Numbered from the stretch's first letter, positions 18,130 through 27,482 are shown. The stretch is 64,000 nt of DNA from Streptomyces daqingensis (GCF_014645895.1 NZ_BMMP01000010.1:216248-280247); one strand, 5' to 3'. Made by a program: numbers and translations. The notes: generated by a model from the letters alone, not told the origin.

Positions 18130-18348
18130 TCACGGTGCGGTGATGATGTAGATGCCGTACGCCACCGCCGCGGCGCACAGCGCGTAACAGGCGTACGCGC
18201 CGGTGCGCGCGAGCGCCGACGCGCCGCCGCCCTGCGCCTTGCCCGCGGAGCCGTTCACGATGCCGAGCGTGAACAGCCCCACCAGGCCGACAGTGGCCAC
18301 GAGGCTGACGCCGAATACCTCGCCCAGTGCTGCCCAGTCGATGTTCAT
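18130..18348 (-). CDS. Small two-helix membrane protein downstream of pit
   Basis: This 72-residue protein has two predicted membrane helices (residues about 12-33 and 48-70) joined by a short Gly/Lys-rich loop. An AGGGAAACG sequence precedes the ATG. It follows the phosphate transporter gene by about 120 bases on the same strand, and I recall the same pairing in other Streptomyces, which suggests an accessory role in the transporter operon. No enzymatic motif is present. Confidence 0.75.
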   Translation of the reverse strand: MNIDWAALGEVFGVSLVATVGLVGLFTLGIVNGSAGKAQGGGASALARTGAYACYALCAAAVAYGIYIITAP

Positions 18349-18471
18349 AGCGTTTCCCTGTCTCAGGTCCGGCAGAGGTCCGGCTGACGCCGGTCTGCAG
18401 TGCGGTCGGGGTCGGGGTCGGGACTTCTCTAGTCGGTCCGGTGCGAGCTGTCCCGTCCGGCGGACGCCTTG

Positions 18472-19779
<1,308 letters not shown>

Positions 19780-19829
19780 TCACCCAGGCACAATCAGTCG
19801 AAGGTTAATGACTCGTTGAACGTAGGGAC

Positions 19830-19851
19830 GGTGGGTGAACGGAAGATGAAC
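19830..19851 (-). promoter_or_regulatory. PHO box (two PhoP direct-repeat units) upstream of pit
   Basis: Read on the minus strand, two adjacent 11-base units, GTTCATCTTCC (19851-19841) and GTTCACCCACC (19840-19830), match the Streptomyces PhoP direct-repeat consensus with its GTTCA core. They lie 51-72 bases upstream of the pit start codon. A TACGTT hexamer five bases downstream could be a -10 element. Confidence 0.8.
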
Positions 19852-20015
19852 TACGGCGGGCAGCGGAGTGTCGCTCCCCGCCGTACGTTGTGAGCGGTAC
19901 CACAGCAGGTCCCGCCGCCACCGTCCGCCCCGTGTGACACGCTTCCTCGGGCCCGTCGCCGGGCCCTTCCCCGGCCGCCCCGAGCGGGGCCCCGCACCCT
20001 CCCGGAGGTCCTCAA

Positions 20016-20657
20016 TTGCTGAGCGCCTGGAACGAGTTGGTGACCGTCGCCCGCCGTACGGCTGCGGAGGGCCTCGTGGTGGGCACCTCGGGGAACGTGT
20101 CCGTTCGCGTGGGGGAGAACGTCCTCGTCACCCCGAGCGGAGTCCCCTACGACAGGCTCGGCCCCGGCGACCTGTGCGCGGTGGACCTCGACGGGCGGCG
20201 TACCGCGGGCAGTCTGAAGCCCACCAGCGAACTCCCCATGCACCTGGCCGTGTACAGGCACACCGAGGCCCGGGCTGTCGTCCACACCCACGCCGTACAC
20301 GCGACCGCGGTCTCCACGCTCGTCGCCGAACTCCCCGCCGTGCACTACATGACGGCCGCACTGGGCGGTCCCGTACGCGTCGCCCCCTACGCCACCTACG
20401 GAAGCGACGAGCTGGCCGCCGGCATGCTCGAGGCTCTCGACGGACGCAGCGCCTGCCTGCTGCAGAACCACGGCACCATCGCCTACGGAGCCGACCTGGA
20501 CCAGGCGTACGACAGGACGGCGCAGCTCGAGTGGATGTGCCGCCTGTGGCTGACGGCCTCGTCCGTGCCGGGACGTACCCCGTCGCTGCTGCCGGACGAG
20601 GAACTCCGCCGCGTCGCCGAGAAGTTCGGCGGATACGGCCAGACGCCGGCCGGGTGA
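20016..20657 (+). CDS. Class II aldolase/adducin family protein (fuculose-phosphate aldolase-like)
   Basis: This 213-residue zinc aldolase-type enzyme has the motif GTSGNVSVR (phosphate binding), SSELPMH-like TSELPMHLAVY with the catalytic Glu, the metal histidines in VVHTHAVHATAV, and a third ligand in LLQNHGTIAYG. L-fuculose-1-phosphate aldolase, L-ribulose-5-phosphate epimerase and methylthioribulose-phosphate dehydratase share this fold; the substrate is not decided by sequence. The start is a TTG at 20016 with a strong GGAGGT seven bases upstream. It stands divergent from pit. Confidence 0.85.
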   Translation: MLSAWNELVTVARRTAAEGLVVGTSGNVSVRVGENVLVTPSGVPYDRLGPGDLCAVDLDGRRTAGSLKPTSELPMHLAVYRHTEARAVVHTHAVHATAVSTLVAELPAVHYMTAALGGPVRVAPYATYGSDELAAGMLEALDGRSACLLQNHGTIAYGADLDQAYDRTAQLEWMCRLWLTASSVPGRTPSLLPDEELRRVAEKFGGYGQTPAG

Positions 20658-20856
20658 GGCCGACGGCCGCCACACGTGCGTCCTGCGGGACCTCGCTCCG
20701 CGGCTCCCCCGCTGCCCCTCCGCCCTCCCCGCCGCGTGGACCCGCCCGGCACCGCTCCGGCCGAAGCCGCCGCCGCGGGTTCGGACCCCCCGCCGCGGTC
20801 ACCCGGGCGACGCCGCCCGCTGGCCGTACGCCTCCCTGAGACGTGACACTGGCTGG

Positions 20857-22047
20857 ATGCGCATGCGTACGGCGGCGGTGGCCGCCACCTCCGCGCTCGG
20901 CGCCGCCGCGGCCGCCGTGGCCGCGGGCCGGTACGCGGCCGGGGCCGCCCTCCGGCCGGCGCGCTCCGCCCCGGCCGCGGGACGGGGGCACCTCCCCGCG
21001 GGCTTCGGCGGGCCCTCCCTCACGGTGCACGAGGTGGGCACCGGTCATATCGCGCTGACCCGCTCCCTGACGACCCTGCTCCCGGGGACGTACGGCCTGA
21101 TCGGACGCGGCTGCCACGCCGTCGTCGGCCCCGTGCTGAGCGGCGGCGACCAGGCCGGCGCCGCCGCCGACACCGTCGTACGCCGGCTGGAGCGGATCAC
21201 CTACGGCGAGCTGGCCCCCCGTACCAAGGTCTGGCTCACGCCCCAGGTGTACACGGGAGGGCCCGGTGACGCGCTCGGCGTGGACCGCACGGAGATCGAG
21301 GTGCCGGGCGAACTCGGGCCGCTGCCCGCGTGGTTCGTGCCCGGGCCTCGCGACGTCTGGGTCGTCGCGCTGCACGGCCTCGGAGCCGGACCGGAGCAGG
21401 CGCTGCCGCTGCTCCCCTTCTACTCCGCCCTGGGGCTCCCCGTCCTGGGCCTCTCCTACCGGGGCGACGCCGGCGCTCCCGCCCCGCCGGGCGGCGTCCG
21501 CCACCTCGGCGGCACCGAGTGGCGTGACGTGGAGGCCGCCGTGCGGTACGCCGTCGGGGAGGGGGCCGCGCAGATCGTGCTGCACGGCTGGTCCAGCGGG
21601 GCGTCCATGGCGCTGCGGGCCGCGGACGAACTGCGGTCCGGGGCCGGGCAGGGGGAGGGCGGCGCCGCGGGACGCATCAGCGGCCTCGTGCTCGACTCGC
21701 CGGTGCTCGACTGGTGGACCACCCTGCGGGCGCTCGCCGCGGAGCGCCACGTACCGCGCCCGCTGCTCCCGCTGGCCGTACGCGCCGCTCAGGGGCACGC
21801 CCGCGCCGCCGAACCCGATCAGCCCGCTCCGGTGGTCCGCCCGGACCGCCTCGCCGTGCCGGCCCTGATCGTTCACGGCCCGGACGACACGATCGCCCCC
21901 TGGGACGCGTCGACGGCGTTCGCGACCGCCCGTGAGCAACTCGTCAGCCTGTACACGGTTCCGGACGCCCCGCACGCCGCGATGTGGAACGCGGACCCGG
22001 GCGAGTACGAGGAGAGGCTTCGGCGGTTTCTGACGCCGCTGCTGTGA
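20857..22047 (+). CDS. Alpha/beta hydrolase, probably membrane-anchored or secreted
   Basis: This 396-residue protein starts with an Arg-flanked hydrophobic Ala-rich segment (residues 6-30) that may be a signal anchor. The hydrolase core begins near residue 165 with VVALHGLGAGPEQ (oxyanion HG). The nucleophile is the serine in LHGWSSGASMA, the acid aspartate is in VHGPDDTIAPW, and the histidine is in PDAPHAAMW. The first 150 residues are not typical of the family and may cap the active site. The substrate is unknown. A hairpin at 22092-22116 probably ends the transcript. Confidence 0.85.
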   Translation: MRMRTAAVAATSALGAAAAAVAAGRYAAGAALRPARSAPAAGRGHLPAGFGGPSLTVHEVGTGHIALTRSLTTLLPGTYGLIGRGCHAVVGPVLSGGDQAGAAADTVVRRLERITYGELAPRTKVWLTPQVYTGGPGDALGVDRTEIEVPGELGPLPAWFVPGPRDVWVVALHGLGAGPEQALPLLPFYSALGLPVLGLSYRGDAGAPAPPGGVRHLGGTEWRDVEAAVRYAVGEGAAQIVLHGWSSGASMALRAADELRSGAGQGEGGAAGRISGLVLDSPVLDWWTTLRALAAERHVPRPLLPLAVRAAQGHARAAEPDQPAPVVRPDRLAVPALIVHGPDDTIAPWDASTAFATAREQLVSLYTVPDAPHAAMWNADPGEYEERLRRFLTPLL

Positions 22048-22091
22048 ACGCCGCTCTTCCCGGGATCCGGGACAGCCTCCGCGGAACGGCT

Positions 22092-22116
22092 GCGGCACCC
22101 GGTCGGCCGGTGCCGC
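22092..22116 (+). terminator. Stem-loop terminator after the hydrolase gene
   Basis: GCGGCACC at 22092-22099 pairs with GGTGCCGC at 22109-22116, 45 bases after the hydrolase stop codon. There is no T-run. Confidence 0.55.
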
Positions 22117-22239
22117 GGGCGCAGCCGTGAAAACCTTTGAATTGTCGCCAACCGCCGCTCGGACCAGGGCAGTTGGACCCGGCAGGGGAAAACGGAACGG
22201 AGAATTCCGGGACCCCGTTTGGGATTTGCGCCACAGACC

Positions 22240-23787
22240 ATGAAGACTGCTCCTGTGACGCCGTCCCGTACCCCGCGAGACAACCCGCTCCGCCTCGTCC
22301 CCACGCGGCCGATCGCCGCTGCCCGGCGCACGGTGACCGCCCGGCGTACGCGCCCCGCGCCGCCGCCGCCCGAGGGGCTGCCTCCGCGCGAGGAGCTCGC
22401 CCGTCAGGCGAGAGCCGCGCTGGCCGACGCCGTGACGCTGGCCCGGTGGGCCGAGCGGCACGAGGCACACCCCGGAAGCGGACCGGACACCGAACGAGCC
22501 GCCGCGGCGCTCCGGATGCCCCCGTCGCACGTCCGGACCCAGTGGGACCGCGCGCGCCTCGCCGGCCTCGTCGAGCTCCACGACGGGACGGCCCGCCCCG
22601 GCTGGCGGCTGCGCGCCTGGGAGCGGGACGACAGCGCAGTACTGCGCGGCTGGGTCGCCCTCTTCGACGCGTGGTCCCTGGCCTACCCGGCACCCACCCC
22701 CGCCGACCCCGGCCTCGTCGCCGAAGTGGTCGAGGCGGCCCCGCAGTTGCTGTCCGTCATGCATCTGACGGCCGGGCCGCTCACCTTCCCCGATCTGCAC
22801 GACCTGCTCGCCAAGCGCGTGGCCGAGCTGCGCGCCGAGCGCGACGCCGCACCCGAGGCAGCGGGCGAGGCGCCGGCCGACGGGGAGCCCGGCGGCATTG
22901 ACACCGCGCCGGAGCGCCGCGACGCGCCGGCCGATGCCCCGGCGGCGACCCCGGCCACCGAGGTCTCGCTCCCCGGCCTGCTCGACTGGGCCCTCGACGG
23001 CTTCGCGGCCGTCGGAGCCCTCACCCGGTGCTCCGACGTCGAGGCGCCCGCCGGACCGCGCGCCACGGCGTCCGAGGGGAGCCCGGAACCGGGGAACCCC
23101 CCGGGAGAGCCGGCCGTGCGCCAGGGCTCCGCCGTGCTCACCCCGCTCGGCAACTGGGCGGTGTGGACCAAGCTCGAACAGATCTGCGTGGCCGCCCAGA
23201 GCCCCGCCGGCAACATCGAGCAGCCCGCCCAGGACATGCTGCGCGGGTGCGCGCGCCTCAGCCCCGGCCCCGCCCGCGACGAGTACCGCGCATGGCTGGC
23301 CGCCCGTTCCACGGGAACCGCCATCACCGAACTGCTGGGCGCCGCCCGTGGGGAGGACGCCCTCATCCGCGGGCTGGCCTTCGAGGCGCTGCGCGTCGTC
23401 GGCGCCCCCGCGGAACCCGAGGTGCGGACGGCCGCCGCGGAGCCGACGCTGCGCCCTTACGCGCTGCTCTGGCTCGCCGAGCACGACGGTGCCGACCCGG
23501 AGGACCTGGCGGGTGGCGCCCCCGGAGTCCTCACCCGCGAGGAGGCCACCTGGCTGTGGGTGGACACCGCGGCAGCCGTCACCGACCACGGCGAGGAGCG
23601 CCTGCTCGTCGACCACCTGGAGACGGCCGTGCAGGGCACTGTCCCCAAGCTGCTGGAGGAGGTGCGGGCCATCGGCCACCCCCGCACGGTGCAGGTGCTC
23701 GTCGCGCTCGCCGCCGCGCACCCCGACCCGGCGCTCGCCAAGGCGGTGCGCCGTGCCGCGTTCCAGGTCCACACCGGGGGCCTCTGA
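22240..23787 (+). CDS. Conserved hypothetical protein, 515 residues
   Basis: I do not recognise a named family. The protein is soluble with a basic Pro/Arg-rich N-terminus (residues 1-55). A winged-helix-like segment follows (TERAAAALRMPPSHVRTQWDRA, then LAGLVELHDGTARPGWRLR, about residues 75-125). An Ala/Pro-rich linker spans about residues 205-300, and the C-terminal helical region contains HEAT-like alpha-alpha repeats (EDALIRGLAFEALRVVGAP, HPRTVQVLVALAAAHPDPAL). This could be a DNA-binding helix-turn-helix joined to a repeat scaffold. The start is ATG 22240 or TTG 22219; neither has a good Shine-Dalgarno. The region just upstream is unusually AT-rich for the genome. Confidence 0.7.
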   Translation: MKTAPVTPSRTPRDNPLRLVPTRPIAAARRTVTARRTRPAPPPPEGLPPREELARQARAALADAVTLARWAERHEAHPGSGPDTERAAAALRMPPSHVRTQWDRARLAGLVELHDGTARPGWRLRAWERDDSAVLRGWVALFDAWSLAYPAPTPADPGLVAEVVEAAPQLLSVMHLTAGPLTFPDLHDLLAKRVAELRAERDAAPEAAGEAPADGEPGGIDTAPERRDAPADAPAATPATEVSLPGLLDWALDGFAAVGALTRCSDVEAPAGPRATASEGSPEPGNPPGEPAVRQGSAVLTPLGNWAVWTKLEQICVAAQSPAGNIEQPAQDMLRGCARLSPGPARDEYRAWLAARSTGTAITELLGAARGEDALIRGLAFEALRVVGAPAEPEVRTAAAEPTLRPYALLWLAEHDGADPEDLAGGAPGVLTREEATWLWVDTAAAVTDHGEERLLVDHLETAVQGTVPKLLEEVRAIGHPRTVQVLVALAAAHPDPALAKAVRRAAFQVHTGGL

Positions 23788-23833
23788 CCAGGGGCCTCTG
23801 ACTGGCCTCCTCCGCCGGGGGCCGGGATGCGGT

Positions 23834-24232
23834 CTACGGGCCGAGCGGCGGCACGTAGGTGCCGAAGCTCCAGACGTTGCCCTCCAGGTCCCTGGCCATG
23901 TAGTCCCGCGAGCCGTAGTCCTGGTCGGTCGGCTCCATGAGGATCTCCACGCCGGCCTCGCGGGCCCGGGCGCAGTGCGCGTCGACGTCGTCGACCACCA
24001 CGTACACCCCCGCGGGGCCCGCCTTGCCCATCGCCTCGGCGAACACGCCCTCCTTCTTCGAGCCGAGCATCACCGCGCCGTTGCCGTAGGTCAGTTCGGC
24101 GTGCAGAACGGTGCCGTCCTCCCCCTCGTACAGCGCGGAGCGCCTGAAGCCGAACGCCTCCTCCAGCTGCGCGATGGCCGCTTTCGCGTCCCCATACACG
24201 AGCGTCGGGTACAGGGTCGGTGCGTCAGTCAT
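23834..24232 (-). CDS. VOC (glyoxalase/bleomycin-resistance) family protein
   Basis: This 132-residue single VOC domain has two beta-alpha-beta-beta-beta repeats: TLVYGDAKAAIAQLEEAFGF at the N-terminus and the C-terminal DQDYGSRDYMARDLEGNVWSFG with the usual Asp-Gly-Asn/Trp-Ser-Phe ending. It resembles PhnB-like and YkcA-type VOC proteins. ATG 24232 is preceded by GGAGG. The gene is divergent from the ABC-F gene. The ligand or reaction is unknown. Confidence 0.85.
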   Translation of the reverse strand: MTDAPTLYPTLVYGDAKAAIAQLEEAFGFRRSALYEGEDGTVLHAELTYGNGAVMLGSKKEGVFAEAMGKAGPAGVYVVVDDVDAHCARAREAGVEILMEPTDQDYGSRDYMARDLEGNVWSFGTYVPPLGP

Positions 24233-24320
24233 GACGGTGCCTCCTCGACGCGTGGCCCGCGCCGCCGCGGACCGTTTCACCTGCTTCGCAGTCTCGCAGC
24301 GGGCACTGACAATCGCCGGA

Positions 24321-24350
24321 GACAAATCCGTTGCGCGGCGCCGTTAGACT
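24321..24350 (+). promoter_or_regulatory. Candidate leaderless promoter of the uORF/ABC-F transcript
   Basis: A -10-like TAGACT at 24345-24350 ends six bases before the ATG of the 7-codon reading frame, and GACAAA at 24321-24326 gives an 18-base spacer to a weak -35. This geometry would place the transcription start on the A of that ATG. Confidence 0.5.
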
Positions 24351-24356
24351 GACGGC

Positions 24357-24380
24357 ATGGCTACTTCCCGCACGCATTAG
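24357..24380 (+). CDS. Candidate leaderless 7-residue leader peptide upstream of ABC-F
   Basis: ATG-GCT-ACT-TCC-CGC-ACG-CAT-TAG encodes MATSRTH. It begins six bases after a TAGACT hexamer, the expected position of a transcription start, so the mRNA may start at this ATG. The ABC-F start codon (GTG 24440) is 59 bases downstream. The spacer contains CGTACG at 24384-24389 and again at 24404-24409, which can pair with each other. Short leader peptides with attenuating structures control several ABC-F resistance genes. The peptide has not been shown to be made. Confidence 0.5.
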   Translation: MATSRTH

Positions 24381-24439
24381 CGCCGTACGTCCGCCTCAGT
24401 GTCCGTACGTACGCCCGTAAACCATGCCTGGAGTAGTCC

Positions 24440-26038
24440 GTGATCACCGCCACCGGCCTGGAGCTGCGCGCCGGCGCCCGCATCCTGATCGAGTCCGCCA
24501 CGTTCCGCGTCGCCAAGGGCGACCGCATCGGCCTCGTCGGCCGCAACGGAGCCGGGAAGACCACGCTCACCAAGTGCCTCGCCGGTGAGGCGAACCCCAC
24601 GGGGGGCACCATCACCAGCAGCGGGGAGGTCGGCTACCTCCCGCAGGACCCGCGCACCGGCGATCTCGACGTCAGCGCCAGGGACCGCATCCTCTCGGCC
24701 CGCGGACTGGACACCGTCATCCGCAAGATGCGCGAGAACGAGGAGCGCATCGCGCACGGCCAGGGCGCCACCCGCGAGAAGGCGCTCAAGAAGTACGAGC
24801 GCCTGGAGACCGAGTTCCTCACCAAGGGCGGGTACGCCGCGGAGGCGGAGGCCGCGACGATCGCGGCCAGCCTGGGCCTTCCCGACCGGGTGATGACCCA
24901 GCCGCTGCACACCCTCTCCGGCGGTCAGCGGCGCCGCATCGAACTGGCCCGCATCCTCTTCTCGGACGCCGACACCCTGCTCCTCGACGAGCCCACCAAC
25001 CATCTGGACGCCGACTCCGTCGTCTGGCTGCGAGACTTCCTCAAGACCTACCGCGGCGGCCTGATCGTGATCTCCCACGACCTGGCCCTGATCGAGACCG
25101 TCGTGAACAAGGTCTTCTACCTGGACGCCAACCGTGCGGCGATCGACGTCTACAACATGGGCTGGAAGCAGTACGTCGTCCAGCGCGAGGACGACGAGAA
25201 GCGCCGCAAGCGCGAGCGCGCCAACGCGGAGAAGAAGGCCGCGGCGCTCAACTCGCAGGCCGACAAGATGCGCGCCAAGGCCACGAAGGCGGTAGCGGCC
25301 AAGAACATGGCCCGGCGCGCCGAGAAGCTGCTCTCCGGGCTCGAGGCGGAACGCGTCTCCGACAAGGTCGCGAAGCTGCGCTTCCCCGACCCCGCGCCCT
25401 GCGGCAGGACGCCGCTGATGGCGGAGGACCTCTCGAAGTCCTACGGCTCGCTCGAGATCTTCACGGGCGTCGACCTCGCCGTGGACAAGGGCTCCCGTGT
25501 CGTGATCCTGGGCCTCAACGGCGCCGGCAAGACGACGCTTCTGCGGCTGCTGTCGGGCAACGAGGAGCCCGACACCGGCAAGGTCGTCCCGGGCCACGGG
25601 CTCAAGCTGGGCTACTACGCCCAGGAGCACGAGACGCTCGACCCGGCGCGCACCGTCCTGGAGAACATGCGCTCGGCCGCCCCCGACATGGACCTCGTCG
25701 ACATCCGCAAGACGCTGGGCTCCTTCCTCTTCTCGGGCGACGACGTGGACAAGCCGGCCTCGGTGCTGTCGGGCGGTGAGAAGACGCGGCTGGCCCTGGC
25801 GACCCTGGTCGTCTCCTCCGCCAACGTCCTGCTGCTGGACGAGCCGACCAACAACCTCGATCCGGCAAGCCGCGAGGAGATCCTGGGCGCCCTGCACACC
25901 TTCACGGGAGCCGTCGTCCTCGTCACCCACGACGAGGGTGCGGTGCAGGCGCTGGAACCGGAGCGGATCATCATGCTGCCGGACGGCGTCGAGGACCTGT
26001 GGAGCGAGGACTACGCGGACCTCGTCGCCCTCGCCTGA
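24440..26038 (+). CDS. ABC-F family ATPase (ribosome-associated)
   Basis: This 532-residue soluble protein has two nucleotide-binding domains and no membrane part. NBD1 has Walker A GRNGAGKTT and signature LSGGQRRR with LLLDEPTNHLD. NBD2 has GLNGAGKTT, LSGGEKTR and LLLDEPTNNLD. Between them (residues about 235-300) is a highly charged Lys/Arg/Glu helical linker with the RRKRERANAEKKAAALNSQ stretch, the P-site tRNA interaction motif region. ABC-F proteins act on stalled or drug-bound ribosomes; whether this one is housekeeping (EttA/Uup-like) or gives resistance cannot be told. GTG start with GGAGTAG upstream. Confidence 0.93.
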   Translation: MITATGLELRAGARILIESATFRVAKGDRIGLVGRNGAGKTTLTKCLAGEANPTGGTITSSGEVGYLPQDPRTGDLDVSARDRILSARGLDTVIRKMRENEERIAHGQGATREKALKKYERLETEFLTKGGYAAEAEAATIAASLGLPDRVMTQPLHTLSGGQRRRIELARILFSDADTLLLDEPTNHLDADSVVWLRDFLKTYRGGLIVISHDLALIETVVNKVFYLDANRAAIDVYNMGWKQYVVQREDDEKRRKRERANAEKKAAALNSQADKMRAKATKAVAAKNMARRAEKLLSGLEAERVSDKVAKLRFPDPAPCGRTPLMAEDLSKSYGSLEIFTGVDLAVDKGSRVVILGLNGAGKTTLLRLLSGNEEPDTGKVVPGHGLKLGYYAQEHETLDPARTVLENMRSAAPDMDLVDIRKTLGSFLFSGDDVDKPASVLSGGEKTRLALATLVVSSANVLLLDEPTNNLDPASREEILGALHTFTGAVVLVTHDEGAVQALEPERIIMLPDGVEDLWSEDYADLVALA

Positions 26039-26405
26039 CGTTCCGCGGCTGCGGCGGCCGCTGCCCCTTGATCAACCTCTTCTGGATCATTCGGCCGACA
26101 CTTGATCCTTCATCTGAGTGAGGGCGGCTCGTACCCCGGCGTGCCCGCGCGGCGCCGCGAGACGCCTGTGGCATGTCCTGCCCCCGGTGCCGGACGGCGC
26201 TCAACGGGCCTGCCTGACCTGTGTGTTCACCGCCGGCCGGTGTCCGGGGCAAAGGATCAAGCCACCGGAATCGCATACTCCGACGTCAACGGACAGTAGC
26301 CCTCCGGTGACCCCGCCCCGATGGACCTTGCCGAATGGGTGGCCAGAAGCAGGGGGAGGGGTGATCATGAGAGTCACGTAGCGCACTTCCCATGAGGAGG
26401 CACGG
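26039..26405 (+). promoter_or_regulatory. GATC-rich upstream region of the Gbn-like gene
   Basis: This 367-base stretch has no convincing gene. It contains five GATC tetramers at 26070, 26085, 26104, 26255 and 26363, several in symmetric A/T contexts (TTGATCAA at 26068-26075, TGATCA at 26362-26367). CTTGATCCTT at 26101-26110 is the exact inverse complement of AAGGATCAAG at 26252-26261. Roughly one GATC would be expected by composition. The downstream gene encodes a Gbn-like protein known to bind GATC, so this is a likely autoregulatory zone. A possible decayed zinc-ribbon frame lies at 26173-26260. Confidence 0.6.
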
Positions 26406-26627
26406 GTGGCCGAGACTCTGAAGAAGGGCAGCCGGGTGACCGGCACCGCGCGCGAGAAGCTCGCGGCAGACCTCAAGAAGAAGTACGACGGCGGTGCGAG
26501 CATCCGGGCGCTGGCCGAAGAAACGGGCCGTTCCTACGGATTCGTGCACCGGATGCTCAGCGAATCCGGTGTAACCCTGCGAGGTCGCGGCGGGGCCACG
26601 CGAGGCAAGAAGTCCGCCTCGGCCTGA
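26406..26627 (+). CDS. gbn: Small helix-turn-helix protein, Gbn-like nucleoid-associated protein
   Basis: This 73-residue basic protein has one helix-turn-helix (SIRALAEETGRSYGFVHRML, residues 34-53) and a Gly/Arg/Lys-rich tail (TLRGRGGATRGKKSASA). GTG start with GAGGAGG nine bases upstream. It matches, from memory, the S. coelicolor protein SCO1839 described as Gbn, a GATC-binding nucleoid protein that influences development and antibiotic production; the neighbours (ABC-F upstream, enoyl-CoA hydratase downstream) are the same. The upstream region is rich in GATC. The assignment rests on sequence memory and synteny. Confidence 0.82.
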   Translation: MAETLKKGSRVTGTAREKLAADLKKKYDGGASIRALAEETGRSYGFVHRMLSESGVTLRGRGGATRGKKSASA

Positions 26628-26649
26628 CGGGACTTCCAGGCATCCCCTT

Positions 26650-26693
26650 CCGGTGGTTACTCTTCAGTCACATGACTGCCGAGTAACCACCGG
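26650..26693 (+). repeat. 44-bp composite palindrome overlapping the enoyl-CoA hydratase RBS
   Basis: Outer arms CCGGTGGTTACTC (26650-26662) and GAGTAACCACCGG (26681-26693) are perfect 13-bp inverse complements. Inside, after two unpaired bases on each side, CAGTCA (26665-26670) pairs with TGACTG (26673-26678) around a CA centre. The right arm ends inside GGAGG (26692-26696), the ribosome binding site of the gene starting at 26703. It may be a regulator operator, a translational hairpin, or the terminator of the gbn-like gene. Confidence 0.85.
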
Positions 26694-26702
26694 AGGATGT
26701 CG

Positions 26703-27482
26703 ATGACCCTGCTGGACAAGGACGGCGTGCGCCTCGCCGTGGACGGTGCCGTGGCCACGGTCACGCTCACCAATCCGGCCAAGCGCAACGTCCAGTCCCC
26801 CGCCCTGTGGCGGGCGCTGACCGAAGCGGGCCGCATGGTGCCCGGCGACGCCCGGGTGGTGGTGCTGCGCGCCGAGGGCCGGTCCTTCTCCGCGGGCCTC
26901 GACAGGCAGGCGTTCGCTCCCGAGGGCATCGAGGGCGAACTGAACTTCGGCGACCTCGCACACGCCTCCGACCAGGAGATCGACGAGACGATCGCCGTCT
27001 TCCAGGAGGCGTTCACCTGGTGGCGCCGTCCTGACCTCGTCAGCGTCGCGGCCGTGCAGGGCCATGCCGTCGGAGCGGGCTTCCAGCTCGCGCTCGCCGC
27101 CGACTTGCGCGTGTGTGCCGACGACGCGCAGTTCGCGATGCGTGAAACGAGCCTCGGTCTCGTGCCCGACCTGACGGGCACGCACCCCCTGGTGCGGATC
27201 CTCGGCTACTCGCGCGCCCTGGAGGTCTGCGCCACCGGGCGGTTCATCCAGGCCGAGGAGGCCGAGCGGACGGGGCTGGCGAACCTGGTGGTCCCCGCCG
27301 AGGAGCTCGACGCGGCCGTCTCCGACCTCGCCGCCGCCCTGCTCGCCGCGCCGCGCGACGCCGTCGTCGAGACGAAGGCGCTGCTCGCCGGGGCGGCCAC
27401 GCGGACGTACGAGGAGCAACTGGCCGCCGAACGGGCAGCCCAGGCACGGAGGTTGCGCGACCTGGCCGGCATCGGCGACTGA
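26703..27482 (+). CDS. Enoyl-CoA hydratase/isomerase family protein
   Basis: This 259-residue crotonase-fold protein has VATVTLTNPAKRNVQS near the N-terminus, the first oxyanion-hole segment RSFSAGLDRQAF, and AVQGHAVGAGFQLALAADLRV with the second oxyanion glycine. The ALGLVPD-like helix reads ETSLGLVPDLTGTH, so one of the usual catalytic glutamates of true hydratases may be replaced; an isomerase, hydrolase or decarboxylase activity is possible. ATG 26703 is chosen over 26697 because GGAGG lies six bases before it. The large palindrome at 26650-26693 suggests tight regulation. Confidence 0.85.
   Translation: MTLLDKDGVRLAVDGAVATVTLTNPAKRNVQSPALWRALTEAGRMVPGDARVVVLRAEGRSFSAGLDRQAFAPEGIEGELNFGDLAHASDQEIDETIAVFQEAFTWWRRPDLVSVAAVQGHAVGAGFQLALAADLRVCADDAQFAMRETSLGLVPDLTGTHPLVRILGYSRALEVCATGRFIQAEEAERTGLANLVVPAEELDAAVSDLAAALLAAPRDAVVETKALLAGAATRTYEEQLAAERAAQARRLRDLAGIGD

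Noticed and set aside
20128..23772. A 1214-residue open frame on the minus strand
   Set aside because: It is antisense to three well-supported plus-strand genes; its composition is Arg/Gly/Ala-rich with no domain. High GC makes such long shadow frames common.
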